Shown here: in pieces, positions 10,851-23,700 of the stretch
Position numbering within the stretch: the stretch's first letter is position 1
Layout: every line of letters starts with the position of its first letter
DNA from: Gordionus sp. m RMFG-2023
Taxonomy: Eukaryota; Nematomorpha; Gordioida; Chordodea; Parachordodidae
Assembly (NCBI RefSeq): GCF_954871325.1
Contig: NC_088778.1
Coordinates: 33,678,730-33,742,729, forward strand
Direction of reading: 5' to 3'
Length of the DNA stretch: 64,000 nt
Position numbers and translations under genes: made by a program
The notes under the pieces: model-generated
Told to the model about the DNA's origin: nothing
Databases searched by the model: none
The model's input: only the letters and a program-made list of their open reading frames with translations

Positions 10851-12420
10851 TCAATAATCAAAGTGAACTAACCAATTATATTTTAAAAATAACTAGGATA
10901 AAAAATAAGGTTTACTTTCCATCACCTGGATTACACAATATTCATTTCTACCACAATTATCACATTTCTTAAATATTTTTACTTTAATTTATATTTTTCG
11001 CAAACATGATAGCTATAATAAAATAAATTATATATATATATTTATAAAAATTTAATTTTAACTACTTATAGTTACCGAAATAACCTATTACTTTCTCCGG
11101 ATGCGCTCTATAGACCCATACCTCCTTGAATGATATTTTCTTCGTCTATTAATCGTAAAATTTTTCATGAGATGGGATAAAATATATTTATTTATTACCA
11201 TTTTAAGTCTAAGGTCGATAATTGTTTTTTATACCCCCCTAAAAAATATTTAAAAAAAATTATTACAAATAATAATTATATGGTAAAAATGATTGTCAAG
11301 ATACTAAATGTCAGAGATAATGATTGTTATCGTTTGAAAAAATTTTGTTATATTTGCAGTTTTATACGTTTCAACAATCAGAAAAATTATAAAAATCAAA
11401 TGAAGGATTTTTTTAAAAAAACTTCTATTTTCTGAACATCTCTCAAATACTGACTCCTCATGTGAATGCAACCATTGTAGTTTAAATTAGAAATTGTTTA
11501 AGTTATGTTATGTTAAACAGAGAATCTATCTATCTTATAAATATAGATTTTAGTTTAGCTTTAATTTTTCAAAAAAAAAATAATTTGTTAAATTAAAATA
11601 GATTTTAAAACTATTTTTTCGAATAGCGTCACAAATGGAAATGAAGTAATGACATAATAATTTGCCCTTCATTTTAATTTTTATCGTAAACGCATCTAAC
11701 ATATTAAAATATCTCGTGACAGGCTTGTCACATTTCTAATTAGTTATCTGGATAAAATATTGAGGTAGCCGTTTCCAAAATAGGCTCAAATTTAGCCTTT
11801 TAACAACACTAGTTAATTACCCTATCCCAAAATATAGTTACTACTCATTACATACCCCCCCCCCTCCAAATAAAATATTGAGACAGCTGCTATGCATCAT
11901 GTAGAGATATGTTTTACCTAAAATTTAAAAAAAAAAAGATTTTTTCTGCTTTAAATAACGACTTTCCCGCTCATTATTTATTTTATAAGTTTAAGTAAAA
12001 AATTTTACCCCCCCCAAAAAAAAGGAAATTAGGGGATGGTTCATTTAAGGGACAACAACCAGTCAGCTGTAGAGTATAAAAGTTAGTCTAGATATGTCAT
12101 GTTTTTTTTTTAAAATAAAGTTATTTGTCATTTTCTTTGCCTCGGGTATTGCTTATAGCCTGCGTTATGTTATCTACTTGTTTTTGCTTTGTATTGAGGA
12201 TTATTAAAGTGTACATGTTATTTTTTGGATAAATAGTTTATTCGATCATCCCAAAGTTGTAAGTTCCACATTCTGTAAATTCCAACATCATAATCTACAG
12301 AATGATAGGGTTTCAGGGTCAAAGGCGGATTATGGTCATGTGTTAGTTATATTTTTTTGCCTTGATCGGTAACCTAATGGTGCGAGAAGGAGTATGAATT
12401 CGTGCCTGCGTCGCCTATTA
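10575..12420 (+). repeat. Large direct duplication, copy A
   Basis: Landmarks in order: AAAGTCCTGAGAATTTAAGT, CTATTGGAAAC, ATGCGCTCTATAGAC, CTCAAATACTGACTCCTCA, GATTATTAAAG and GAAGGAGTATGAA. The same landmarks recur in the same order and strand in copy B. There are no open frames of note, so this is non-coding repeat DNA that was duplicated as one block and has since diverged. Confidence 0.75.
11700..11812. mobile_element. M1 MITE, right half
   Basis: TCTGGATAAAATATTGAGG, TAGCCGTTT and TTTAACAACACTA are the family's right end. The left half is not visible. Confidence 0.6.
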
Positions 12421-14744
12421 GATTTAAATTATTATTAGTTGACTAGTTGAAATTTTTTTTAATAAACATAAACACTGTATCTAATTTAAACACTAGGTTT
12501 AATTACGAAGAAGTCAAAAGAATCTGTTTGATTTTAAAGAACTTAGGGGGTTCCAGCTAAGATCTAGCATCAGAATAAAGTTTATTATAAAACGGTGCCG
12601 CTAAATACCCCATAATATAACTCTTAATTATATAAGAAGACCCATTTTCCCGAGATATAGGACATTTTATTACAACTATAGAGTATTAAAAAAAAACAAA
12701 TCATAAATTTTAATAAGGTAATATTGACGCGAAAATAATTTTCAGAACTTCTCAAAATCAATAGCGTTACTATAACCAACTCGAACCCAAGTACGATAGC
12801 TAGGATAGGAATAAAAAATCCAAAGTCCTGAGAATTTAAGTTCATAATTTCAAATGGCATCCATTACTGTGCAGCAAAAAGTTTAGAAAACTAAAGCTAA
12901 TAACTAAGAGCCTCGTAACATAATGTTAAACACAACATCAACAAAAATTCTTCGTAAAGTAACAAACTGCTAAAGATCTAAAATCTAAACCCAAATTAAG
13001 GCTATTGGAAACTTAGCTTTAAAACTCTAAGCAATCCTCCAAAAGATCTACTATAGGCATCTTAGTGTTTTTTTTTTAAAATTAACAAATATATTTCTAC
13101 AACAATTATCTCATTCTTAAAATATTTTTTACGTAATTTATATTTTTTGCAACCATTTATAAATGTTAAGTTAACATATTTTTTCCCCCAAATGCGCTCT
13201 ATAGACAATGTTAACTTAATATTCATTTATATTTTCTTCATCTATCAATTCCAAAATCACGAGACATAATGTATTTTTTTTAAAACCATTTTCTGGCCTA
13301 AGGTCTTATTGTTTGTTTTACTCCTCCAAAAACATTGAATCGCAGTTAATGGTTCTATCATTTAATTTCATATTTTCAACAAAAAAAAAATTAATCTAAG
13401 AAATAATGGTTATGGTAAAATGATTGTTAGGATATAATATGGCAGATAATAATCGTTACCCTTTGAAAAATTTGTTATGATTATACTGCAGTTTCCACGT
13501 TTTAACAATATGATAAATAAAACTCGTCTTTTCTGAATATCTCCAGAATATTGGCTCCTCACTCGAACGCGACAACCATTATAGTTTTAATTTAGGAAAT
13601 TGTTTTAGAATGTTAAATAGTGAGTGATCTAACTTTTTTTTTACAAATAATATTATTTTAAGATTTAAGTTCAGCATATTTTAAAAAAAAAGAAGTTTTT
13701 ATTTCATTTATTTTCAATTATTTTCAAATAGCGTACACACAGATGAGAATGAGTAATATATATATACGCTCATTTCTTTATGTTAAATTTATCTAATATA
13801 TTATGATATCTCTTGCATAATAATAGGCTTGTTCACATTATTTTTGTCGTATTTTTTTTGTCATATGTGAAAAAGTGTAACTATACCAGGAATTTGGAAT
13901 CAAACTTACCACTAAATACTACTGAACATTTGTCAGCAGCAGCTTAGCATTAAGTTCTCACCGTATCAGCTTGATAAGATCTCAATTCCAGCAGCTTAGC
14001 AATATGCCTTCTCGCGGGTTCCAAAATTTTATTGTTAATTGTTTATATTTAAAGTTGTCTTTTTTTGGCCTTATTGAAGTAGATGTATTCAATATCAATA
14101 CATAGTAACAATTCATTAGTTTAATATTTATCCAACAGGAGGTGTAACTCTTACTCATAATGGGCTAGTCTAAGCTTGTATATCAATAATATTTTAATGA
14201 ACACAAAAATATCGATATGGGTTATAATTCAAATATTTAAAGTAATTTCACATATTTTTTTTTAAAGTATTCACCCTTGGTCTAAATGGGTTGAATTTAA
14301 TCCGTGGGAGGGGAAAGAGAAGGGGGGGGGGGGGGGTAAAAAAATAAAAATATTTTTTCATTTAATAATAATTATCACCCAAAGTAAGCAGGTCTCTAGG
14401 TATTGGGTGGTCAAGAATATCAACACATAATAGACTCAAATAGTATTTCACTTCCGGTCCCTATTGTATATAGGTCTGGCATGATGGGTGGGGGGGGGGG
14501 GGTATACGTAAAAACATTAAAAATATAAATAATTACAGAGTTTTCGTTTATTTGTAATAAAAATCTTTACGGAAAATTAAAATCACGTGATCTCAGCTGA
14601 TTTTCAACGTCAAATCGCATTTTAGCAAATAAATCGTCGGTACAGGTAGTCATTTAATTCTCGCCGAAATGAAGATGAATGACACGTGAATCAACCAGCA
14701 TCTCCGCGATAAAAAAATAATAATTAGTTTGCTCTCTCCAGTTT

Positions 14745-14935
14745 TATTTAAATGGCTCTATTTTGGCATATTTTTAAGAAATGGCTAACTCGATATTTTT
14801 AGCAAGTAAAATATAGCCTAAATCACCACATTTTGCTAATAAATGTCCAAATATGTACACCATATTGATGTAAATTTTCAGGGGCTTGCGTATAATTTAT
14901 TTGGATAAAATATTGGATTAACCGAGCTAATCACC
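14745..14935. mobile_element. Diverged M1 MITE copy
   Basis: AAATGGCTAACTCGATATTT, AATCTTGC-like centre and GGATAAAATATTGG follow the M1 order. Both termini are eroded. Confidence 0.55.
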
Positions 14936-15035
14936 TACAGCAAAATTATTTTTGCCACCTCACTGCATAATCAGAATCTATCCCCACCCCCCCTCTCTCA
15001 AAATATATCGAAGACAAAATGTAGTTCTTACACAT

Positions 15036-15245
15036 TAGTGTTATTAGCCGGCTCGTTTTGAGCCTATTTTTAAAAACAGCTGACTCAGTATTTTAGCCAG
15101 AAAAGTATCGCATAAGCCTCGAGATTTCGATAATTTATGTCTGGACCTTTGTTCCTTCTATGAGCAACATCTTCAGGCTTGCTTAGTATTTTCCTGGATA
15201 AAAATATTGAGTCAGGACTCAAAACGAGCCGTTTAATAACACCAC
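15036..15245. mobile_element. M1 MITE copy, both ends present
   Basis: It begins TAGTGTTATTAGCCGGCTCG and ends CCGTTTAATAACACCA. Inner blocks CATAAGCCTCGAGATTTCG and ATCTTCAGGCTTGC are typical of the family. The flanking octamers TTACACAT and CTAGATAT match at five of eight positions. Confidence 0.8.
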
Positions 15246-15831
15246 TAGATATATGATGTGTTTTTTTTTTAATTAGAAAAATAATATTTATCAATATATT
15301 TAGGTGTCTTTCTCTCTGCTCGATTAAATTTAGAGTTTCAAAAGGTATTTCGTATAGGGTTCGCGTTAAGTTACTTATACTCGTTTTTGATTTGTATTAG
15401 ATTATTAAAGTTGTGTGTAATTTCTTTTGATAAATAGTATATTTTATCATGTCCTAAGTGCAAATCCACTTTCCGTAAAATCAAACATTTTAATCTACCA
15501 ACACTTTATACGGTTTCAGGCCTAGGGCGGATAAGCTCATGTGTTGTTATGAAAAAACATATGATTAATATATATATTATATATTAATTATTAATATATT
15601 TTTTTTAAACTTTGATCTGTATTGTAATGGTGCTAGAAGGAGTATGAACTATTTTATTTAAAAACTACGAGCCTAATTTTTTTTTTTTACGCCCAACGTG
15701 ATCCGAGAAAAAATTTTTTTTTAAAATATTTATATCCAATCCGAGAAAATTATTTTAACTGGCCAATACTAGAATAATTTCCCCAAATATCCTAAAATCT
15801 TATATAAGGCTTTTATTGGATTGCTATAAAC

Positions 15832-16061
15832 TAGTGTTGTTGTTAAACCGCTCGATTCGGGCCAGTTTTTAAAAACGGCTAACTCGATATTTTATCCAGA
15901 ATAATGTTAGTAGGCAAGCCTGACGATTTTGCTCATAAATGGCGCAAAGGTATAGACATCAATTAACGGAAACTCGAAGCCTTAGGCAATATTTTTCCGG
16001 CTAAAATATTGAGTTAGCCGTTTTTAAAAATAAACTCAAAACGAGCCGTTCAACAACGCTT
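15832..16061. mobile_element. M1 MITE copy with target duplication
   Basis: It starts TAGTGTTGTTGTTAAACC and ends CCGTTCAACAACGCTT; the 60-base arms are inverted repeats. The flanks are CTATAAAC (15824-15831) and TTATAAAC (16062-16069), seven of eight identical, supporting hAT-type transposition. Confidence 0.88.
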
Positions 16062-16069
16062 TTATAAAC

Positions 16070-16606
16070 GCACGACATTTTAACTATAAGTGCTTAAAGA
16101 TGATAAATAAGCGTGGGATTATTCGTGAACATAATTTTTAAGAAAATAATTAAGAAGAAAATAATTTCAAAATTTTTTACGATGTTGATATCCAACCCGG
16201 TTCAAAATAAATTTTAAAAATCAAGGTCTGAACTTCCCGAGTTCAATTAAATTAAGTTCCGAAGCTGAGTTTAACCGGCTTTCTGAATCATCCTTAATAC
16301 TTCTTCATTTTTGACTTACCTGATTCAAGGGAAAGTGGCATGACAGAATCACCTTGACCCTGTCAATAATGAACCAATGTAGCTAAGGTCTATTTTTGCA
16401 TGGATCCATTGGCCCTACCAACGAAACAATTAACTTGAAAAAAAAACTCAATTGATATTCGAAAACTTAAAAGATTGTTTTTCTTCCTTTGGCAAACTTG
16501 CTGTATCCTTCTTAGTTGGTATCTCACAAAAGACTTCTTTCTAAGAGGCCGACCACAGCTCAGCATGGAAAACTACATTATTTCAACTACTCACTACATG
16601 TCACTC
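16070..16606. other. Gene-free interval
   Basis: I see no conserved coding or RNA signal. Two overlapping short open frames start near 16475 and 16516 and run into the next element; they resemble nothing known. Confidence 0.45.
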
Positions 16607-18432
16607 AGGGTCGTAGACAGAATTCATTTTTGGGGCAGGGCAACTGCTTACTTAGGGGGACCAATATTTATTTTGAATTTAAACATATAGTTAGGTACTT
16701 ATATATATTTTGTGCTATTTTTATTAAAAATTTATATATAAATATGAATGTGCAAAATAATATTATGATACGAATATATACAAAATAATACTATAATATG
16801 ACGATTTTTATTTAAATTTCATATGTGAATTAAATGCTAAATTTTGTTTTTTTTTTCTTAAGGCATTAAAATACTAAATTTGTTAACGTTGATCTCTCAT
16901 CAATTCTCTAGTTCTCAGAACTCTTCGATTCCCTAGTTCTCAGAACTCTTTTTACTGTAGAGAACGAAGCCTCACAACAAGCCGTTTATATAAGATGATG
17001 ATTATTAAGTAGCACTTTTAAATGCAAAATGATAATTTTTTTAAACAAAATATTTACAATATTTTTTAAATTATGTGTCCTTTCAGGTTTGTCATAGCCT
17101 TTACGATCTAGGGCTCAACCCGCTTTTGTACAGTCTTCGGCCTGGTTTTATATTAATATATTATACTTTTTTAATTAAATTTGCAAAATATTCTGAATGT
17201 CATTCATTATGCATACAAATAATAAATGTAAAACAATACGAGACATTTCTAAATATAATATTTTTTAATACAAAATATTTATCCAATTGTTACAATTTTA
17301 AATATTTTCGATTGCGAAAAAAATTTTTGTCTAAAGAATTACAAGTAAAAAAGGTTACCCTCAATTGATAATGGTTTTTAATAACCATACAGGCAATATA
17401 ATACTTAGGCCTTTACAAACTCAGGGGACTCAACCAAAGACGCCCCCATACCCTTTAATATTTTTTTTAAATTTGCTAACTCTGAACAATTATTTTGAAT
17501 TTCTCATTTATTATATTATACATACAAAATAAACTAGCGTATAAATACAAGACATTTCTAAAAATAATATTTTTTAATACAAAATCTATTTATTACAGTA
17601 TAAAATATTTTCGATTGCTCAAATATAAAAATTTTGCATCTTAAGAATTACAAGTGGTAAAAAGAGTTAATTAATGCATACATATCCCTCAATTAATAAT
17701 GATTTTTAAAAACCACATAAGGTAATGTAATTCTTAGCAACTTACATTAACAAAAGTGCTTGAAACTAATATAACTCCCTGTTACCACTTTAGACAAAGT
17801 TTTATAGAATGGACTAATAAGGAAAAATTTATAAGTCTAGCCCAAATCAACAATTCTTGAAGAAGAGAATATAAACGCCCAATCCAAATCATAAAGCTAT
17901 GTTAGAACTTCCTCTTAGATGACATGATAGAAGCTAGATAAGTAATCGAAAAAATTAGTAAGATATTAAATTTTTAAAAGATTATCTTCCATTTTTAATT
18001 ATATAAAAACGACAACACAGTTTACTATTATTGTTTAATTAGGGTTACATAATAATTTAATAAAAGCCAATTAAGCTTTAACTGTTATTGCTAAATTAAT
18101 ATTTAGTGAGTGATATTGATATTTTATTTTTAACATAGAATTTGATTGCAAGCTAACATAGTGAAAATATAATTTATATGTATCAATCTAATCTAATAAT
18201 TAAAATAGTATTCATTTAATAAAAATTTAGATAGTCATTAATTTTTATTAAAATTAAATCTATATATTACTTAATAGAATTATAAAAGAAATCGTTCAGG
18301 GGGCAATCAAAAAAATTTATTCTTAATTAAAGGGGATATTATGGAGCCATTAAAAAAAATTTTGCTTCACGGGGCTACTCAAATTTTTTAAGGGGCTCGA
18401 GCCCCTGAGCCCCCCTAGTGACGCCACTGAAA
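16607..18432. mobile_element. hAT-like element with CAGTGGCGTCACTAGG-type ends
   Basis: The right end reads CCTAGTGACGCCACTG, the reverse complement of a terminus common to many non-autonomous hAT elements. The left end CAGGGTCGTAGACAG is a diverged match. Near the right end GGGGCTCGAGCCCCTGAG is a local palindrome. The interior holds two direct copies of a block of roughly 240-280 bp (17165-17410 and 17465-17745; shared ACATTTCTAAA, AATATTTTCGATTGC, AGAATTACAAGT). No target duplication was found and no transposase is visible. Confidence 0.55.
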
Positions 18433-18600
18433 TAAATCTCAAAAAAGACCTAAAGATTTTGCTCGTAGCTGGCAAAAATGCTTAGATATCTATCTGCAAA
18501 ATCTCGATGTTTACTTAATATTATTATAGCTAAAATCTTAAATAGGCAGTTTTTAAAAATCCACCCAAATCTAGCTTTTTAACAACATTGCAACCCGGTC
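18433..18600. mobile_element. M1 MITE, left end missing
   Basis: GATTTTGCTCGTAGCTGGC, TAGCTAAAATCTTAAATAGG and TTTTTAACAACATTG fit the central and right parts of M1. It lies directly against the preceding element. Confidence 0.55.
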
Positions 18601-19551
18601 CTAAATATTTTATCATTTGCAGACCTCTAAGTTGTATGGAATCGTTCGGTAAAGCAAATCATTTTAATTACGGCCGCAGGAACTTCGAAACACCTTATAA
18701 AATTTTCTATCATTCGTCATTTCTACACTAGGTATTTTAGTAAATGAATCATCATTTTACCTGATGAATTTATGGGAACTCTCTACCATCTTCTATCCCA
18801 GATGGAGATAATCTTAAGCAGAAATCTGCAGACTATATTTTTTATCTACCCATATACATCTATTCAATTTATAATAATAGTTAATTTTTTTAATTTACCA
18901 ATTATATATTTTTTATCTATGATTTTAATAAGTTCACCTAGTAATTTAATGTATATTACTATGTCACTGATATCTAAAATTTCGCATATAGTTTATATAC
19001 AATACAATGACATATGACTTTCGACCAAAATATATCTGACCATATATCACTCCCGATCCATCAGGTTCCTACAAAAAGCGTAACAACTTATGAAGTGAGT
19101 ATTATTTTGATCGTCACTGTACATATTATATAACCATCTTCTTATACTAACTCATTGGATGACTAGATAAATTTAATTATGTTTAACCCAGGTACTATTG
19201 CTTAATATTAATATTTTTTTTAACTGATTGATTGAAAAATAGATATATTTATTTTTGTATATTTAAAAAAATGCAATATTATGATATATAGAATGAATTT
19301 TAAGTAAATATTAGCCTATCCTACTCCTACAGCTTAGAAAAATTTTAAATATGCCTGATTGCTTATTTTTTTTAAAATCATAATTTTTTTACTTACCCAA
19401 TCAGTCACTAAATCTCAATTGCAGATCTCTACTGTATTACCTGTCCCTGCTACCCTATAATCTTATTGTGTAAACATGATACTCAATACATAAGAATATT
19501 CTATAACTTAAAATGAGATGATTTTTAAAATTACATTCTTTTGAATATAAA
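18601..19551. other. Gene-free AT-rich interval upstream of PTDSS2
   Basis: I see no feature I can name. An 81-codon frame near 18772 is hydrophobic and low-complexity, with no family resemblance. Confidence 0.45.
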
Positions 19552-19559
19552 GTTGTAGG

Positions 19560-19739
19560 TAGTGTTGTTTAATGGATTGATTTTTAAATAGGCTAGTCCA
19601 ATATGTTAGCCAATAAATATTATTCAAGGCCCAGGCTTTTTTACTCATAGATTGTAGGAAGGTTTGTTTGGACATCTAATGGAATCTTTTGGGTAAATGG
19701 GTTAGCCATTTTTTAAAATTGAGCCATCTAACAGTACTA
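19560..19739. mobile_element. M1 MITE copy with target duplication
   Basis: It starts TAGTGTTGTTTAATGG and ends CCATCTAACAGTACTA. The flanks GTTGTAGG (19552-19559) and GTTGTAAG (19740-19747) differ at one base. It lies about 215 bp before the PTDSS2 start codon, so it may sit in the promoter region. Confidence 0.82.
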
Positions 19740-19954
19740 GTTGTAAGAAAGAAGGAATGTCTTTTTTTTTGGTTCATAACAAACATGAAAAACTGGTTTT
19801 AAAATTTTTCTTGTTGGGCCAGACAAATAAGGGCTGAACCCAATTTTTATAATTACTGGTGGATCAGACTGGACTAATCTCTGGTAAATATATTAATAAT
19901 TTAAAACATTGTTTAGTATAAAATCTTACTTAATTTCTATGCTATTTTTACTAA

Positions 19955-20753
19955 ATGCTTAGATATAGAAGACAACTTTTCCCACAAAATATGAAAAATT
20001 CTTTGTCAAAACCTAAAAATACTTCACCACCAGATGGCCTTATTACGGGTTCCACTTTAACATGCCACCACCATGAAGACAAACCAGGCTTAAATATCAC
20101 TAATTCCACCCATATAAATCCCACTTCATGGCATCTCGATCCAAATCATGCACACAGCAAAGAAAGTTGCAATAACCCCGACTTGGACTCAACTGATTTT
20201 GATAAAATGTCCTCCACCTTTTCCTGCCCCTTTAGTCACACCAATCCAACCAGCTCTTCCAAAAACAAATTTCCATTTATCAAACGCAATAAATTCTCCA
20301 GGAACAATGAATGCATGACAGCCCATGACTGGGAGGCCTACCACATTGCCCCTCCTAGTGCACCCACCGATGATGGGACAGAGTCTTTTTTCTGGCGGGC
20401 ACACTCTCTCACAGCTCTTTTCTGCCTTTCAGCCTGCCTACTTTACTTTACCGTTAGCTTAGTTCCCCACCATGACAGCTCCCAGAATGCCTTGCGTGGG
20501 TTTGCTGCTTGTTTGGCTACATTTTTTTTCTTCGGCGTTACCCAGACCCCTGATGGCCCGTTCAAGAGACCCCACCCCATTGTATGGAGATTCGTATTTT
20601 GCGCCAGCTTAGTCTACGAGCTTACTCTTATTTTCTTGTTGTTTCAAGCCCCAGCTGATGCAAGGTCCATGCTGAAGTATATTGATCCTGGACTGGGTGT
20701 GCCCCTACCGGAAAAATCTTACGGAGGCGATTGCAAAATTTACGATCCTATAG
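19955..20753 (+). CDS. PTDSS2: PTDSS2 exon 1
   Basis: It codes for residues 1-266 and the first base of codon 267. The donor is ATAG|GTTATA. It contains the polar N-terminal extension, the DDGT motif and the first membrane segments through KIYDPI. Confidence 0.92.
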
Positions 20754-23700
20754 GTTATATAGATTATAATAAAAAATTGGCTTAATCTATTTTCCTCGGT
20801 GATTATTAAAGAAAAATATGACATAATAAAAAACAGATATATAAGTTAGATTTTTATAAGAGTAATTGTAAAAATATATTATATTATCAGCATTTTTCTA
20901 AAACGTTTTGAACGCGTTATTTTTGCCCTTTATATTATGATCGTTCCTTTATCTCAGAGTTGTTTAAGTATCGTGATACTATATCTGTCACGTTTTCCCG
21001 ATATCGACGATACTTTTGATTAAGGCTATGTCCTAAATATAAAAACAAACATAACCTATTTTTAATGTAAAAATAAAATAGTGTTTTAAATCATTTTTCG
21101 TCATTTACAAATTGGTGGCATTTTATTTTTCTTATGTTTTTTTCATATTTTATTGTCTTTCTTTCTTGTTTTTCTTTATTTTTATCAAAACTTCTTTTTT
21201 TTTAAAAAAAATAAATTTTCGGACATGTTTTTTAATTTTAATTAATTTACGAAAATTTATAAATTTTTAGATTTTTTTTCCAATATATTTAGGACACCGT
21301 CTAAACTAAAATAAAAATTATTTTTAAAAAATATATTTTTTTTAATGGAATCTAACTTTCTTTTACGAAAGAAATAAAACGTGACGAGCAAATGAATCAC
21401 GTGTTTCATTGCCATTTTTTTATTACGGGTAATGATCAAATAATCTATTAAGCATAAATAAAATAATGGGAAACTCTGTGAAAGACAATGACATATATAA
21501 TACCTAGACTGACGATTCATTCATTAAAAGTGTACATCAAATGCTTATCAGCTGGGGACGCCATCTTGGTTACAGTAATCATTAAAATTTTAATCGAGGG
21601 CCTGTTTAATATCTGATACAAACTTCTAAAAATTATCGGATCTTCGAGAAAATAATTATCACAAAGGTTACCAAAATGGCTGGTCCAGCTGATTTACTTT
21701 TAACGACGCTTAAAAATGCATTTTAATGAATGAATGGTCAGTCTAGGTATTATATATGTCATTGGTTAAAGACCGATATCTTGAATATATATTTTTTTTT
21801 TGTTTTTGATGTGGACCTGTATAAAATTTCGATAGGAATTTTCGATTTGTACAAATTCTTTGAGGTGCATATTATTTAAAATAAAATTTCCCATAAACTT
21901 GATTAAATTTAACTATAAATGTATATAATACATATTATTTTTTTTGTGATGTTTAATTTCACCGATCCAATATTTACGTCCATTTTTTTATAAGGGCTGT
22001 ATCTCGATATTTAAATATAGGATCGGCAGCGATACCTTAGCGTTTTTTAAAAAATATCGGATTATTCGATTACGACATCTGCAGAGATATCATTTGTAGG
22101 GCCCGTCCCGGGTTTTATATTTTCCGGCCCGGGTTTTATATTTTCCGGCCCGGTGGATTTTTCTATAATTATATTACATTTATTTTTGATTTTTTTTATA
22201 GCTAAATAATAGCGATTTCAAATATTTGGTTTTAAAATTTTCGTCGGGTCTCTTCAGGTCTCTGATATATAAATATATTATTAATAATTTTATTAATAAT
22301 AAATTAATGAAAGGAACTGAATTTTACGCTTTATTTGTTGTAATACTAAAAAAAAAAATTTTTGTTATATTAATATCTGCAAAAAAAGGGAAGGAAAGAA
22401 GAGAAAAGGATTATATCTAAGCGAGTCACGGTTCGGTTAGTGCCGCTACGCTGCTCGATTTAGCCAAGTTTTTTTAAAAAAACGGTCAACTCTTGATTTT
22501 GCCCAGGAACCAATTGCCCGTGCTAATTAATTCCCCCCCCCCTCCACAGATATCGAAAATGGTTTGTACCTCTTCTGGCTAAAAATATTTAGATCCTGAC
22601 CCCCCTTTATATAAAAATTGGCTAAATTAGATGTTAGACGACACCGCTTTTACACCCATATAGACATTGGCGATTATTTTATATTAGGAGAATATTAAAC
22701 ATAATATGAAAAAAATAAAAATACACTTAGATCATTCGCGTAAAGAAGATATATATATTTATGACATTAGTACAAAGATAGATGGTAAATATAAAATAAA
22801 TAAAAAAACTCGATATATGTATCGGATCTATATCGGAACGTTTTTTTTATTAGTATCGGAAAGTATCGGATCGGATCGGCGAAAGATTTGTGGGAATCGG
22901 CACACCCCTTATCATTTTATATAAATTATAAATGTTTAAATTAATAAATATTTCTTAAAATTTTAAGAATATTTATTTCATTTTAAAGACTCCTAAAAAT
23001 CAAAAAAATAAAAAAAATGTTCTTATTTATTTAAATTTTTTTTTTAGAAGTTTTTTTGTATTTATAATATTTATACAGATAGATTATAACCCCCTAAGGA
23101 ATAATTTTTTTATTTTTTTTCTTCACTTATTCATTTATACCTTAATAAGCCTAAGTTTATAAATTTATATGACGCTATATATGCCAGCACACTATATATA
23201 TATATATATATATATAATTAAATTTTTCCGTATAACAAGCTATTATAATCTTTGTATGAGAGATGGATATATCTTTGTGAGCGAATTAATCCAGTTTTAG
23301 ATTCTCGTGATTCTTATATTTAACTACGAGTTTCTTTCTGAATAAAAAGTACGGAGTTAACTAGGACACGCACTCTTGCCGATCCACAAGTTTTTTTTCA
23401 CCGATCCTATCCGATACATATCCGATATTTATATCGAATTTTTATTTACCATCTATCTTCGAAACTAGTGTCACGAAAAAAAAAGTATCAATCCATTTTT
23501 TTTAAATTCCCCTTAATAGTTTCAAAAGTCTCATTTAAATTGCAATGTTTATAAGAGATGTGTAGTGTCGTTAAACAGCTCCAATTGGCCGATTTTTTTT
23601 TATCCAGAATATTATTAACTGAAACGTCAGGAATTTGGCCAATGAGGAGTCCGAAACTTTCTGCCATATGTAGGCAAAATAAATAAGCTTGCTACTAGCT

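Larger units (their letters stand above)
12765..15660 (+). repeat. Large direct duplication, copy B
   Basis: It repeats the landmarks of copy A: CAAAGTCCTGAGAATTTAAG at about 12819, ATGCGCTCTATAGACA at 13191, GAATATTGGCTCCTCA at about 13546, GATTATTAAAGTTG at about 15400 and AGAAGGAGTATGAA at about 15636. It is about 1 kb longer than copy A because later insertions, including the M1 copies at 14745 and 15036, lie within it. Confidence 0.75.

Noticed and set aside
14575-14695. Possible extra M2 copy
   Set aside because: Only CAGCTGATTTTCAACG and a GTCATTTAAT-like end match; too little to call.
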